Below are positions 51,512-63,046 of a stretch of 64,000 nucleotides of DNA, piece after piece. The stretch comes from Streptomyces polyasparticus. GTDB lineage: Bacteria > Actinomycetota > Actinomycetes > Streptomycetales > Streptomycetaceae. Position 1 is the first letter of the stretch. Each line of letters opens with the position of its first letter. The stretch spans positions 415,993 to 479,992 of the forward strand of contig NZ_JACTVJ010000001.1 in the NCBI RefSeq assembly GCF_014493765.1. Direction: 5' to 3'. Under the pieces are notes generated by a model that had not been told where the DNA came from, made no database searches, and worked only from the letters and a program-made list of their open reading frames with translations. The translations under genes were made by a program, and so were the position numbers.

Positions 51512-52329
51512 CTGCGCACGGAGCCAGCCGCGAGGCACTGGCCGCCGGACGCGAGCGTCTCGACGCGCTGACCGACAACACCTCGGTCGACGCGGCGAAG
51601 CTCGCGGACGAGCTGGCCTCGGTCACCGCGCTGCTCGACCGAGAGGTCTCGCTGCGTCGGGTCCTGACCGACCCGGCGCAGTCCGGTGAGGCCAAGGCCC
51701 AGCTGGCCGAGCGTCTGCTCGGCGGCCAGGTGAGCGGCGAGACCGCCGACCTGGTGGCAGGCCTCGTGCGGTCCCGCTGGTCGGCCCCCCGCGACCTGGT
51801 CGACGGGCTCGAGGAGCTCGCCGCCACCGCGGACCTGACAGCTGCGCAGAAGGCGGGCAAGCTCGACGGTGTCGAGGACGAGCTGTTCCGGTTCGGCCGG
51901 ATCGTCTCTTCCAGCACCGAGCTGCGTGCGGCCCTCACGGACCGCAGCGCCGCGAAGGCGGCCAAGAGCGAGCTCCTGCGGAGCCTGCTCGGCGGCCGTG
52001 CGGAACCGGTCACGGAGCGTCTCGTCACGCGCCTGGTGACCGCGCCGCGTGGACGTAGCCTTGAAGGGGGCCTCGAGTCCCTGTCGAAGCTCGCCGCGGA
52101 GCGCCGTAACCGCATGGTCGCGGTCGTGACCTCGGCGGTGCCGCTGTCCGACGCGCAGAAGCAGCGTCTGGGCGGAGCACTCGCCAAGCTGTACGGCCGC
52201 GAGATGCACCTCAACCTCGACGTGGACCCCGCGGTCCTCGGCGGGATCCGGGTGCAGGTCGGCGACGAGGTCATCAACGGTTCGATCGCGGACCGTATCG
52301 ACGACGCCGCGCGCCGTGTGACCGGCTGA
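51508..52329 (+). CDS. atpH: F1Fo ATP synthase subunit delta
   Basis: A 273-residue delta subunit, longer than the about 180 residues of E. coli, as usual in actinobacteria. The N-terminal helices bind F1 and the C-terminal [20 protein letters not shown] matches the OSCP/delta signature. Translationally coupled to atpF. Confidence 0.96.
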   Translation: MTAHGASREALAAGRERLDALTDNTSVDAAKLADELASVTALLDREVSLRRVLTDPAQSGEAKAQLAERLLGGQVSGETADLVAGLVRSRWSAPRDLVDGLEELAATADLTAAQKAGKLDGVEDELFRFGRIVSSSTELRAALTDRSAAKAAKSELLRSLLGGRAEPVTERLVTRLVTAPRGRSLEGGLESLSKLAAERRNRMVAVVTSAVPLSDAQKQRLGGALAKLYGREMHLNLDVDPAVLGGIRVQVGDEVINGSIADRIDDAARRVTG

Positions 52330-52465
52330 CGCCTCACCAACTGAACTAGCAAGACCGACGGCCCGGTTGGGCCGTGCAGAGGATTCACCTCTTTGCGGGG
52401 GGAGTCCGAACAGGAACACCCCCCAAGTGAAACTTCGGGCCCAACAAGGAGAGCAGGGAACCCAG

Positions 52466-54064
52466 ATGGCGGAGCTCACGATCCGGCCGGAGGAGATCCG
52501 GGACGCGCTGGAGAACTTTGTCCAGGCGTACAAGCCGGACGCGGCCTCGCGCGAGGAGGTCGGTACGGTCAGCCTTGCCGGCGACGGCATCGCGAAGGTC
52601 GAGGGCCTTCCCTCGGCCATGGCCAACGAACTGCTGAAGTTCGAGGACGGCACCCTCGGGCTCGCGCTCAACCTCGAAGAGCGCGAGATCGGTGCCATTG
52701 TCCTCGGCGAGTTCAGCGGCATCGAGGAGGGCCAGCCGGTGCAGCGCACCGGTGAGGTGCTCTCCGTCGGCGTCGGCGAGGGCTACCTGGGTCGCGTCGT
52801 CGACCCGCTCGGCAACCCGATCGACGGTCTCGGCGAGATCGAGACGTCCGGCCGCCGCGCCCTCGAGCTGCAGGCCCCGGGCGTCATGGCCCGTAAGTCG
52901 GTGCACGAGCCGATGGAGACCGGCTACAAGGCCGTCGACGCGATGACCCCGATCGGCCGTGGCCAGCGTCAGCTGATCATCGGTGACCGCCAGACGGGCA
53001 AGACCGCCCTGGCCGTCGACACGATCATCAACCAGCGCGACAACTGGCGCACCGGTGACGTGAACAAGCAGGTCCGCTGCATCTACGTCGCCATCGGCCA
53101 GAAGGGCTCGACCATCGCGTCGGTCCGCCGCGCGCTGGAGGAGAACGGCGCCCTCGAGTACACCACCATCGTCGCCGCCCCGGCGTCCGACCCGGCGGGC
53201 TTCAAGTACCTGGCGCCCTACACCGGTTCGGCCATCGGCCAGCACTGGATGTACGAGGGCAAGCACGTCCTCATCATCTTCGACGACCTCTCGAAGCAGG
53301 CCGACGCCTACCGCGCCGTGTCCCTGCTGCTCCGTCGCCCGCCGGGGCGTGAGGCCTACCCGGGTGACGTCTTCTACCTGCACTCGCGTCTGCTCGAGCG
53401 CTGCGCCAAGCTCTCGGACGACATGGGCAAGGGCTCGATGACCGGTCTGCCGATCGTCGAGACCAAGGCCAACGACGTCTCGGCGTTCATCCCGACCAAC
53501 GTCATCTCCATCACCGACGGCCAGTGCTTCCTGGAGTCGGACCTCTTCAACGCCGGTCAGCGCCCCGCGCTGAACGTCGGTATCTCCGTCTCGCGAGTCG
53601 GTGGTTCCGCGCAGCACAAGGCGATGAAGCAGGTCTCCGGCCGTCTCCGCGTCGACCTCGCCCAGTTCCGTGAGCTCGAGGCGTTCGCCGCCTTCGGTTC
53701 CGACCTGGACGCGGCCTCGAAGGCTCAGCTCGAGCGCGGCCAGCGCATGGTCGAGCTGCTCAAGCAGGCTCAGTACGAGCCGATGGCCACCGAGGACCAG
53801 GTCGTCTCCGTGTGGGCCGGCACCACCGGCAAGATGGACGACGTCCCGGTCGAGGACATCCGCCGCTTCGAGAAGGAGCTCCTGGAGTTCCTGCACCGCA
53901 AGGAGCAGGGCCTCATGACCTCCATCAAGGAGGGCGGCAAGATGTCCGACGACACCCTGACGGCCGTCGCGGACGCCATCGTGGAGTTCAAGAAGCAGTT
54001 CGAGACCTCGGACGGCAAGCTGATCGGCGAGGACGCTCCGGCTGCCGTCGACGTCTCGAAGTGA
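52466..54064 (+). CDS. atpA: F1Fo ATP synthase subunit alpha
   Basis: A 532-residue non-catalytic nucleotide-binding subunit. The Walker A is [10 protein letters not shown], and the family signature [17 protein letters not shown] is present. The C-terminus has an actinobacterial extension of about 25 residues. The spacer before it holds only a short leader with GGAGAG and CAGGGAA. Confidence 0.97.
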   Translation: MAELTIRPEEIRDALENFVQAYKPDAASREEVGTVSLAGDGIAKVEGLPSAMANELLKFEDGTLGLALNLEEREIGAIVLGEFSGIEEGQPVQRTGEVLSVGVGEGYLGRVVDPLGNPIDGLGEIETSGRRALELQAPGVMARKSVHEPMETGYKAVDAMTPIGRGQRQLIIGDRQTGKTALAVDTIINQRDNWRTGDVNKQVRCIYVAIGQKGSTIASVRRALEENGALEYTTIVAAPASDPAGFKYLAPYTGSAIGQHWMYEGKHVLIIFDDLSKQADAYRAVSLLLRRPPGREAYPGDVFYLHSRLLERCAKLSDDMGKGSMTGLPIVETKANDVSAFIPTNVISITDGQCFLESDLFNAGQRPALNVGISVSRVGGSAQHKAMKQVSGRLRVDLAQFRELEAFAAFGSDLDAASKAQLERGQRMVELLKQAQYEPMATEDQVVSVWAGTTGKMDDVPVEDIRRFEKELLEFLHRKEQGLMTSIKEGGKMSDDTLTAVADAIVEFKKQFETSDGKLIGEDAPAAVDVSK

Positions 54065-54084
54065 CGACGGAAGGGACCTGACTC

Positions 54085-56438
<2,354 letters not shown>

Positions 56439-56473
56439 ATCGCCCCGCTCACCTGGGTGAGCGAAGCGACTCA

Positions 56474-56507
56474 CGCGGGGGGCGGGACCCTCGTCCCGCC
56501 CCCCGCG
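56474..56507 (+). terminator. Perfect 15-bp hairpin between atpD and atpC
   Basis: CGCGGGGGGCGGGAC (56474-56488) pairs perfectly with GTCCCGCCCCCCGCG (56493-56507) around CCTC. It lies inside the atp operon, 35 bases after atpD. TAGAAT (56518-56523) just after it resembles a -10 box. It may lower atpC expression, protect the upstream mRNA, or separate a second transcript. Confidence 0.75.
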
Positions 56508-56573
56508 ATACGCCCACTAGAATTTGACCCAACACCCGGCATGACCGCCGGGTGGTGACCCGAGGAGCCAACC

Positions 56574-56948
56574 TTGGCTGCTGAGCTGCACGTCGAGCTG
56601 GTCGCCGCCGACCGCCAGGTCTGGTCCGGCGAGGCCACCCTGGTCGTGGCGCGCACCACGTCCGGCGACATCGGCGTCATGCCCGGTCACCAGCCGCTGC
56701 TGGGTGTGCTGGAATCGGGCCCGGTGACCATTCGTACGAGTGCGGGTGAGACTGTCGTCGCCGCGGTGCACGGCGGATTCATCTCGTTCGCGGACAACAA
56801 GCTCTCGCTGCTCGCCGAGATCGTCGAGCTGGCGGACGAGATCGACGTCCAGCGTGCGGAGCGCGCCCTCGAGCGTGCGAAGTCGGACGCGGACGCCGGT
56901 GCCGAGCGCCGTGCGGACGTACGTCTGCGCGCCGTCGCCACGCGCTGA
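56574..56948 (+). CDS. atpC: F1Fo ATP synthase subunit epsilon
   Basis: A 124-residue subunit: an N-terminal beta sandwich (VMPGHQPLLGVLESGPV) and a C-terminal helical part shortened relative to E. coli. TTG 56574 has CGAGGAG six bases upstream. It is the last gene of the operon and is followed by a strong terminator. Confidence 0.95.
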   Translation: MAAELHVELVAADRQVWSGEATLVVARTTSGDIGVMPGHQPLLGVLESGPVTIRTSAGETVVAAVHGGFISFADNKLSLLAEIVELADEIDVQRAERALERAKSDADAGAERRADVRLRAVATR

Positions 56949-56987
56949 CGGGGCGACGCCGGAGAGCTGTATCGATTGAATGCGTGA

Positions 56988-57031
56988 CTCAGCCGCGGCC
57001 GGGACTGGTTTTCGCCAGTACCGGCCGCGGC
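56988..57031 (+). terminator. Terminator of the atp operon
   Basis: CAGCCGCGGCCGG (56988-57000) pairs perfectly with CCGGCCGCGGCTG (57019-57031), with an inner ACTGG/CCAGT stem and a TTTTCG loop. It begins 40 bases after atpC. Confidence 0.88.
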
Positions 57032-57091
57032 TGAGGTGAATGCGGGACAAAGTCGGTTGCGTAACGTGACGAGTCGAGGAGGTCGGTGCTC

Positions 57092-57538
57092 ATGGTCCTC
57101 GCTCTGCTTGTCTGCGGCCTGGTGGTCGCCGTGGTCCTGGTCGGGTTGTTCGTGTTCGGCCTGCGCCGGCGCCTGATCCAGCGGTCCGGCGGTACCTTCG
57201 ACTGCTCCCTGCGGTGGGATGCGCCGGAGGGCGGCGACACGTCCGGCAAGGGCTGGAGCTACGGGGTCGCCCGGTACAGCGGTGACCGGATCGAGTGGTT
57301 CCGCGTCTTCTCGTACGCGCCACGGCCGCGGCGCATTCTTGAACGGTCGGCCATTGAGGTCGTCGACCGCCGTGCCCCGGACGGGGACGAGGAGGTCGCG
57401 CTGCTCTCGGACGCGATCGTGCTCGGCTGCAAGCATCGCGGTACGCGGCTTGAGCTGGCGATGTCGGAGGATGCGCTCACCGGTTTCCTGGCCTGGCTGG
57501 AGGCTGCGCCTCCTGGGCAGCGTGTGAACGTGGCGTAG
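57092..57538 (+). CDS. DUF2550 membrane protein
   Basis: A 148-residue protein with one N-terminal membrane helix and a DUF2550 cytoplasmic domain (FDCSLRW, GWSYGVARYSGDRIEWFRVF). This family follows atpC in many actinobacteria; function is unknown. ATG 57092 has GAGGAGG nine bases upstream; GTG 57086 is in frame but only three bases away. Confidence 0.82.
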   Translation: MVLALLVCGLVVAVVLVGLFVFGLRRRLIQRSGGTFDCSLRWDAPEGGDTSGKGWSYGVARYSGDRIEWFRVFSYAPRPRRILERSAIEVVDRRAPDGDEEVALLSDAIVLGCKHRGTRLELAMSEDALTGFLAWLEAAPPGQRVNVA

Positions 57539-57559
57539 GTCCGGTTCGCTGTCGTCTGC

Positions 57560-57684
57560 GGGGCGGTTGCGCCTGCGGCGGGCTTTTCTCCCCGACCCGC
57601 CCCTTCCCGAAACCGGGGGCTTCGCCCCCGGGCCCCCGCATCCGCACTTCGTGCGGATCTGCTCAAGCGCCGCAGGGGCTGGAT
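57560..57684 (-). repeat. Dispersed Streptomyces intergenic repeat, copy 2 (inverted)
   Basis: The reverse complement reads GCGCTTGAGCAGATCCGCAC, GTGCGGATGCGGGGGCCCGG, then GGGAAGGGGCGGGTCGGGGA and GCCCGCCGCAGGCGCAA, aligning along its length with copy 1 at 15137. It holds the same two hairpins and lies between the ends of the DUF2550 and chitinase genes. Confidence 0.85.
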
Positions 57685-57778
57685 AGGGGCTGAAACGTGA
57701 AGCCGGAGCAACAGGGGGCAGACCCGTTGCTCCGGCTTCGTTTGTGTGCGGCCTTGTCGTCAGGGGGCCGCGGGCTTG

Positions 57779-59620
57779 CTAGCCGAGGCCGCCGTGGATC
57801 GCGGAGACCAGTTCGCCGTTCGCGGTGTCACCGCTGAACTCCCAGAAGAAGGCGCCGCCGAGGCCCTGGTTGTTGGCCCAGGTCATCTTGGAGCCGATGG
57901 TCGCGGGAGTGTCGTACGACCACCAGTCGCTGCCGCAGTGGGCGTACGCCGTGCCGGCCACTGTTCCGTTCGCCGGGCACTTGCCCTTGAGGACCTTGTA
58001 GTCCTCGATGCCCGCCTCGTACGTACCGGCGGCGGGTCCTGTCGCGGTGCCGCCCGGTGCCGCCTGCGTGACGCCCGTCCAGCCGCGGCCGTAGAAGCCG
58101 ATGCCGAGCAGCAGCTTCGACGCCGGGACGCCCTTGGCCTTCAGCTTGGCGATGGCCTGCGAGGACGTGAAGCCGTCCTGCGGGATGCCGGTGTACGGGG
58201 TGAGCGGGGAGTGCGGAGCCGTCGGGCCGGTCTTCGCCCAGGCACCGAAGAAGTCGTACGTCATGACGTTGTACCAGTCGACCGAGGCCGAGGCGCCGCC
58301 GTAGTCGGCCGCGTCGATCTTGCCGCCCGCAGAGGCGTCGGCCGGGATCGCGGCGGTGACCAGGTTGTTCGGGCCGAACTTGGTGCGCAGCGCGGACATC
58401 AGGTTCTTGAAGGCCGCGGGGCCGCTGGTGTCACAGGTCAGACCGCAGGCGTTGGGGTACTCCCAGTCGATGTCGACGCCGTCGAAGACATCGGCCCAGC
58501 GCGGGTCCTCGACCAGCTTGTAGCAGGACTCGGCGAACGCGGCCGGGTTCTGCGCGGCCTGGCCGAAGCCGCCGGAGTAGGTCCAGCCGCCGACCGAGTA
58601 CAGGATCTTGATGTGCGGGTACTTGGCCTTCAGCTTGCGCAGCTGGTTGAAGTTGCCGCGCAGCGGCTGGTCCCAGGTGTCGGCCACGCCGTCCACGGAC
58701 TGGTCGGCCGTGTAGGCCTTGTCGGTGGCCGCGTAGGCGTCGTCAAGGGCGCACTGGCCGTTCTTGACGTTGGCGAAGGCGTAGTTGATGTGCGTGATCT
58801 TCGCCGCCGAGCCCGAGGTGACCAGGTTCTTCACGTGGAAGTTGCGGCCGTAGACGCCCCACTCGGTGAAGTAGCCCAGCTTGACCTTGGCGCCGGGCTC
58901 GGGCTCGCCGCCGCCACCGCCGGTGGTGCGCACGGCACGGGCGCCGGAGACCGGGCCGGTCTGGTCCGCGGTGTCACGGGCCTGGATCGAGTACGAGTAG
59001 TCGGTGCCCGCGGTCAGACCGCTGTTGGTGTAGGTGGTGCCGGTGACCGTGGCCACGACGGAGCCGTCGCGCAGGACGTCGTAGTTCTTGACGCCCTTGT
59101 CGTCGGTGGCCGCGCTCCAGCTGAGCTTCACCGAGGTGTCGGTGATGTCGGAGGCGGTGGGCGTGCCGGGCGCGCTCGGCGGGTTGTCGCCGGGGACGGT
59201 GGGCCCGCCGTCACAACTGGCGCCGTTGAGCTTGCAGTTGGCGGGGGAGCCGGAGCCCGAGCCGTTGAAGCCGAAGGAGACCGAGGCGCCGGGGGCGAGC
59301 GTCCCGTTCCAGGACTTGTTCTTGGCGGTCCAGTGGTTGCCCGAGCCGGTGATGTCGGCGTCCCAGCCGGAGGTCACCGTGGTGCCGGCGGGGAAGTCCC
59401 ACTCGACGGTCCACGACGATATGGAGGAGGTGCCGGTGTTCTTGACGGTCCACCGGCCCTCGAAGCCGGTGCCCCAGTCGGAGGCCTTGGTGTAGGTGGC
59501 CGTCGCCTCGGCTGCTGCTGCGGGGGTGGAGAGGCCGACCAGTGCGGCGAAGGGGAGGATCAGGGTGGTGAGGCCTGCGATCAGTCTGTGCCGTACACGG
59601 GGGGTGGGTCTGAAGCGCAC
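57779..59620 (-). CDS. chiC: Secreted family 18 chitinase (CBM2 - FnIII - GH18)
   Basis: A 613-residue exported enzyme: signal peptide (about 1-37, ending AAAA), a family 2 carbohydrate-binding module (to about 135), a fibronectin type III domain (about 148-235), a Gly-rich linker and a GH18 catalytic domain. The active site DGVDIDWEYP has the catalytic Glu, and SVGGWTYSGG and WYNVMTYDFFG are conserved. It degrades chitin outside the cell. The architecture is that of ChiC of S. lividans and S. coelicolor. The promoter contains the classic chitinase direct repeats. Confidence 0.95.
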   Translation of the reverse strand: MRFRPTPRVRHRLIAGLTTLILPFAALVGLSTPAAAAEATATYTKASDWGTGFEGRWTVKNTGTSSISSWTVEWDFPAGTTVTSGWDADITGSGNHWTAKNKSWNGTLAPGASVSFGFNGSGSGSPANCKLNGASCDGGPTVPGDNPPSAPGTPTASDITDTSVKLSWSAATDDKGVKNYDVLRDGSVVATVTGTTYTNSGLTAGTDYSYSIQARDTADQTGPVSGARAVRTTGGGGGEPEPGAKVKLGYFTEWGVYGRNFHVKNLVTSGSAAKITHINYAFANVKNGQCALDDAYAATDKAYTADQSVDGVADTWDQPLRGNFNQLRKLKAKYPHIKILYSVGGWTYSGGFGQAAQNPAAFAESCYKLVEDPRWADVFDGVDIDWEYPNACGLTCDTSGPAAFKNLMSALRTKFGPNNLVTAAIPADASAGGKIDAADYGGASASVDWYNVMTYDFFGAWAKTGPTAPHSPLTPYTGIPQDGFTSSQAIAKLKAKGVPASKLLLGIGFYGRGWTGVTQAAPGGTATGPAAGTYEAGIEDYKVLKGKCPANGTVAGTAYAHCGSDWWSYDTPATIGSKMTWANNQGLGGAFFWEFSGDTANGELVSAIHGGLG

Positions 59621-59711
59621 GAGCGCCTCCTGACGTGAGGTCCGGACAAGGGGGGTGGGACCTGCGCTGCCCTGAGCACGATGGGGCGTGTGCTCACCGC
59701 AAAGTGAGGCG

Positions 59712-59753
59712 AGCGTAGAAAGGTCTGGACCTTACGTCAATAGGTCTGGACCA
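59712..59753 (-). promoter_or_regulatory. chiC promoter with chitinase direct repeats (DasR-type sites)
   Basis: On the minus strand TTGACG (59740-59735), 17 bases, then TACGCT (59717-59712) form -35 and -10 boxes. Repeats TGGTCCAGACCT (59753-59742) and AGGTCCAGACCT (59732-59721) flank the -35, 21 bases apart. These are the direct repeats known from Streptomyces chitinase promoters and resemble DasR sites, giving control by N-acetylglucosamine and the two-component system. Confidence 0.88.
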
Positions 59754-59861
59754 CTGGGGAGTTGAGTTCCGGCCGTTTTCGGTAGGAAGTTTCCGAAGTC
59801 CGGGTGCGATCGCGCTCGTGGTCCGCGTCCATTCGTGCCCACGGCCCCGGGTCCGTTCGCG

Positions 59862-60539
59862 TCAGACGCCCAACTCCTGGGCGAGCACCGCCGCTTGGAC
59901 CCGGCTGCGCAACTCGAGCTTCCCGAGCAGCCGGCTCACATGGGTCTTCACGGTGGCCTCGGCCATGTCCAGACGTACCGCGATGTCGGCGTTGGACAGG
60001 CCCTGGCCGAGGCAGGAGAGCACCTCGCGTTCGCGCCGGGTCAGCGCGTCGAGCACCGCCGGATCGTGCGTGCTGCCCCCGCCCCGTACGGGCTTCGCGG
60101 CGAACTCCGCGATCAGGCGCCGGGTCACGGCGGGCGCGATCAGACCCTCGCCGCGCGCGACCGTCCGTACGGCCGCAAGGAGGTCCTTGGCCTCGGTGTT
60201 CTTCAGGAGGAAGCCCGACGCGCCCGCGCGCAGGGCGCCGAAGACGTACTCGTCGAGGTCGAACGTCGTCAGGACCAGGACGTCCGCGAGACCTTCGGAG
60301 ACCACCTGTCGGGTGGCCGAGACGCCGTCCAGGCGCGGCATCTGGATGTCCATCAGGACCAGATCCGGGCGCAGTTCGCGCGCGAGCGCGACCGCCTCCT
60401 CGCCGTCGGCCGCCTCGCCCGCGACCTCTATGTCGGGTGCGCTGCGCAGGATCAGGACGAGACCCGCGCGGACGGCGGACTGGTCCTCGGCGACCAGGAC
60501 GCGGATCGGCTGCGCGCCTTCGGGGGCCGGCTCGGTCAT
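59862..60539 (-). CDS. chiR: NarL-type response regulator, ChiR-like
   Basis: A 225-residue regulator: a receiver with LVAEDQSAV and the phosphorylated Asp in LVLMDIQMPRLDG, then a LuxR-type helix-turn-helix (LTRREREVLSCLGQGLSNAD, TVKTHVSRLLGKLELRSR). Its ATG overlaps the kinase stop (ATGA). It lies directly upstream of chiC, like the ChiS-ChiR pair described in S. coelicolor, so it probably activates chiC by binding the direct repeats. Confidence 0.85.
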   Translation of the reverse strand: MTEPAPEGAQPIRVLVAEDQSAVRAGLVLILRSAPDIEVAGEAADGEEAVALARELRPDLVLMDIQMPRLDGVSATRQVVSEGLADVLVLTTFDLDEYVFGALRAGASGFLLKNTEAKDLLAAVRTVARGEGLIAPAVTRRLIAEFAAKPVRGGGSTHDPAVLDALTRREREVLSCLGQGLSNADIAVRLDMAEATVKTHVSRLLGKLELRSRVQAAVLAQELGV

Positions 60540-61714
60540 GTGGTTTCTCCTTCGGAGACGGGCAGTTCGGCCCGTACACGCCAGATCTTGCCGTACGGCT
60601 CCTGCGCCGGACCTGCCGTGAAGGAGCCCTTGAGCAGCGCGGCCCGCTCCCGCATCCCGACGAGGCCGGCGCCCGAACCCGGCGCGCGGGGGCCCTCGGT
60701 GGGGCCGACGGGGCTGGTGACCTCGACGGTCAGGAGGCCGTCCGTCTGGGCCAGCCGGATGCGGACGTCGCCAGGCGCGGCGTGCTTGAGCGCGTTGGTC
60801 AGGGACTCCTGCACGATGCGGTACGCGGCCAGCTCGACCGGGGCCGGCAGGGCGGTGCCCGGTGGGCGGGCGTCCTCCAGCGCGACGTCGAGGCCGTTGG
60901 TGCGAGCCTGTTCGGCCAGAGCGGCGACGCCGTCGAGGGTGGGCGCCGCGGCCGGTTCGAGGTCGCCGCTGTCGTCGCGCAGGATGCCGATGAGACGGCG
61001 CATCTCGGCGAGGCCCTCGACGCTGTTCTCGCGGATCACGGCCAGCGCGTCGCGGGTGGTCTTCGCATCGTCCAGGGAGAGCGCGGCCGTGGAGTGGATG
61101 GCGATCGCCGAGAGATGGTTGGCGACCATGTCGTGCAACTCGCGCGCCATCCGGGCGCGTTCGGCGGTGACGGCCTGGGTGCGGTCCATCTCGGCGAGCA
61201 GGGCGGTCTGTTCGGCGCGCAGTTCGGCGGCCTCGGCGGCTTTGCGGTGGTTGCGGACGGCGGAGCCCGTGATGGCGGGGGTGAGGGTGACCAGGGCGAC
61301 CAGCGCGCCGAGCAGCAGCGCCTCGGGCTCACGCAGGAGCAGGACGAAGACCAATGTCGACACCGCGGTGAGAGCACCGGTGATCACCGGGATACGGCGG
61401 GCCGTCCGGTCGTCCCCGTACAGGACCGCGGCGTAGATCAGGTCCGCGAACATGGACGTCGTGGCGAGATTGCCCTGGGTGCACTGGTCCGCCGCGAACA
61501 CCAGCACGCCGAGCAGCAGCACCGTGCGCGGATGGGTCCGCCTGAAGACCTCAAGGGCCGCCATCGCGGCCAGGGGGAGCAGGACCCAGCTGCCGCGCAG
61601 TACCCAGTGGCCCGAGAGGTTCATGTAGAGGCCGAAAGCCCAGAACAGCAGCCCGAAGGCAAAGCTGATCACCGCGATCAGTACATCGTGCAGGTGCGGT
61701 CGGGCTCGGCTCAT
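60536..61714 (-). CDS. chiS: HisKA_3 sensor kinase, ChiS-like
   Basis: A 392-residue kinase with about five to six membrane helices in the first 150 residues and almost no extracellular loop. Then come the phosphoacceptor box ERARMARELHDMVANHLSAI and the ATPase motifs ESLTNALKHA and GAGLVGMRERAALL. The ATG at 61714 is used. It pairs with the overlapping response regulator. It may sense chitin fragments or membrane state; the signal is unknown. Confidence 0.85.
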   Translation of the reverse strand: MSRARPHLHDVLIAVISFAFGLLFWAFGLYMNLSGHWVLRGSWVLLPLAAMAALEVFRRTHPRTVLLLGVLVFAADQCTQGNLATTSMFADLIYAAVLYGDDRTARRIPVITGALTAVSTLVFVLLLREPEALLLGALVALVTLTPAITGSAVRNHRKAAEAAELRAEQTALLAEMDRTQAVTAERARMARELHDMVANHLSAIAIHSTAALSLDDAKTTRDALAVIRENSVEGLAEMRRLIGILRDDSGDLEPAAAPTLDGVAALAEQARTNGLDVALEDARPPGTALPAPVELAAYRIVQESLTNALKHAAPGDVRIRLAQTDGLLTVEVTSPVGPTEGPRAPGSGAGLVGMRERAALLKGSFTAGPAQEPYGKIWRVRAELPVSEGETT

Positions 61715-61864
61715 GACCCCATCCAACACGGCCCGCGGCGTCCGGACCTCCGTATACGGGCCGAAGCGGCACTGCATCCTTCGATGTACTCACGGTTCGT
61801 CATCGGCGACGACGATCCGGGCCGTTTCGCACGGGAGTCTGGAAGCAGCCGAGAGGAGAGTCCC

Positions 61865-62443
61865 GTGATCGTCACGCTCATCATCATCTGCGAGGTCGGC
61901 TTCTGGGTGCTGCTCGCCGCAGGCCTGGCCCTGCGGTACTGGGCGAAGATGCCGCGCGCCAGTGTCGCCGTACTGCTCTGCGAGCCGCTGCTCGAAGTCG
62001 TGCTGTTCGTGGTCACGGCGATCGATCTGAAGAACGGCGCCGAGCCGGACTGGAAGCACGGTCTCGCGGCGGTCTACATCGGGTACTCCATCGCGCTCGG
62101 CCACTACACGATCAAGTGGGTGGACGTCCGGGTCGCGCACCGGTTCGCGGGCGGTCCCGCGCCGGTCACGCCCAAGTACGGGATGGCCCGTGCGGTGCAC
62201 GAGTGGAAGCTCGCCGCCCGCTGGGTGCTCGCCGCGGTGATCGCGATGGCGCTGCTCCAGGGCGCGATCCAGTACGTCGGCCCGGACGGTGAGACGTCCT
62301 CGCTCGAGGAGTGGCAGGCCAAGATGCTCTTCGTGATCGGCATCAACGTGATCATCGCCGGGGCCTACACCCTGTTCCCGAAGAGGGCGCCGAAGAACGA
62401 GACGGCGGCCGCCGACCGGGAGCGTGAGCTCGCCGGCCGGTGA
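61865..62443 (+). CDS. Hypothetical membrane protein
   Basis: A 192-residue protein with four to five hydrophobic segments and a charged C-terminus (KRAPKNETAAADRERE). GTG 61865 has GGAGAG four bases upstream. Orthologues occur next to chiS in Streptomyces; function is unknown. It is divergent from the kinase. Confidence 0.65.
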   Translation: MIVTLIIICEVGFWVLLAAGLALRYWAKMPRASVAVLLCEPLLEVVLFVVTAIDLKNGAEPDWKHGLAAVYIGYSIALGHYTIKWVDVRVAHRFAGGPAPVTPKYGMARAVHEWKLAARWVLAAVIAMALLQGAIQYVGPDGETSSLEEWQAKMLFVIGINVIIAGAYTLFPKRAPKNETAAADRERELAGR

Positions 62444-62461
62444 CCGCCGCGGAACGGAACC

Positions 62462-63037
62462 TCAGCCGCGCTCTCCGCCCGGTACCCACAGCACATCGCC
62501 GATCTCCTTGTTGGCCGTGCGGGCCAGGATGAACAGGAGGTCGGAGAGGCGGTTGAGGTAGGTGGCGGTGAGCGGGTTCATCGTCTCGCCGTGCTCCTCG
62601 AGGGCCGCCCACGTCGAGCGCTCGGCCCGGCGCACCACGGTGCAGGCCTGGTGCAGCAGGGCCGCGCCGGGCGTGCCGCCGGGCAGGATGAACGAACGGA
62701 GCTTCTCCAGCTCCTCGTTGAAGCGGTCGCAGTCCGCCTCGAGCCGGTCGATGTAGAACTGCTCGACGCGCAGCGGCGGGAACTCCGGGTTCTCCACGAC
62801 CGGCGTCGCGAGGTCGGCGCCCACGTCGAAGAGGTCGTTCTGCACGCGGACGAGCACCGCCTTGATCTCCTCGTCCAGGCCGCCGAGCGCGAGTGCGGTG
62901 CCGAGCGCGGCATTGGCCTCGTTGGCGTCGGCGTACGCCGAGATCCGCAGATCGGTCTTCTTCGTCCGGCTCATGTCGCCGAGGGCCGTGCTGCCCTTGT
63001 CGCCGGTACGGGTGTAGATGCGCGTCAGGTTGACCAT
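62462..63037 (-). CDS. PduO-type cob(I)alamin adenosyltransferase
   Basis: A 191-residue enzyme that moves the adenosyl group of ATP to cob(I)alamin. The N-terminal ATP loop IYTRTGDKGSTALGD, the ATP-contact RISAYADANEANAALG and the helix ACTVVRRAERSTWA with its Arg are intact. It lies nine bases after an ABC-2 permease gene, which may be coincidental. Confidence 0.93.
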   Translation of the reverse strand: MVNLTRIYTRTGDKGSTALGDMSRTKKTDLRISAYADANEANAALGTALALGGLDEEIKAVLVRVQNDLFDVGADLATPVVENPEFPPLRVEQFYIDRLEADCDRFNEELEKLRSFILPGGTPGAALLHQACTVVRRAERSTWAALEEHGETMNPLTATYLNRLSDLLFILARTANKEIGDVLWVPGGERG

Positions 63038-63046
63038 GCCTCGAGA

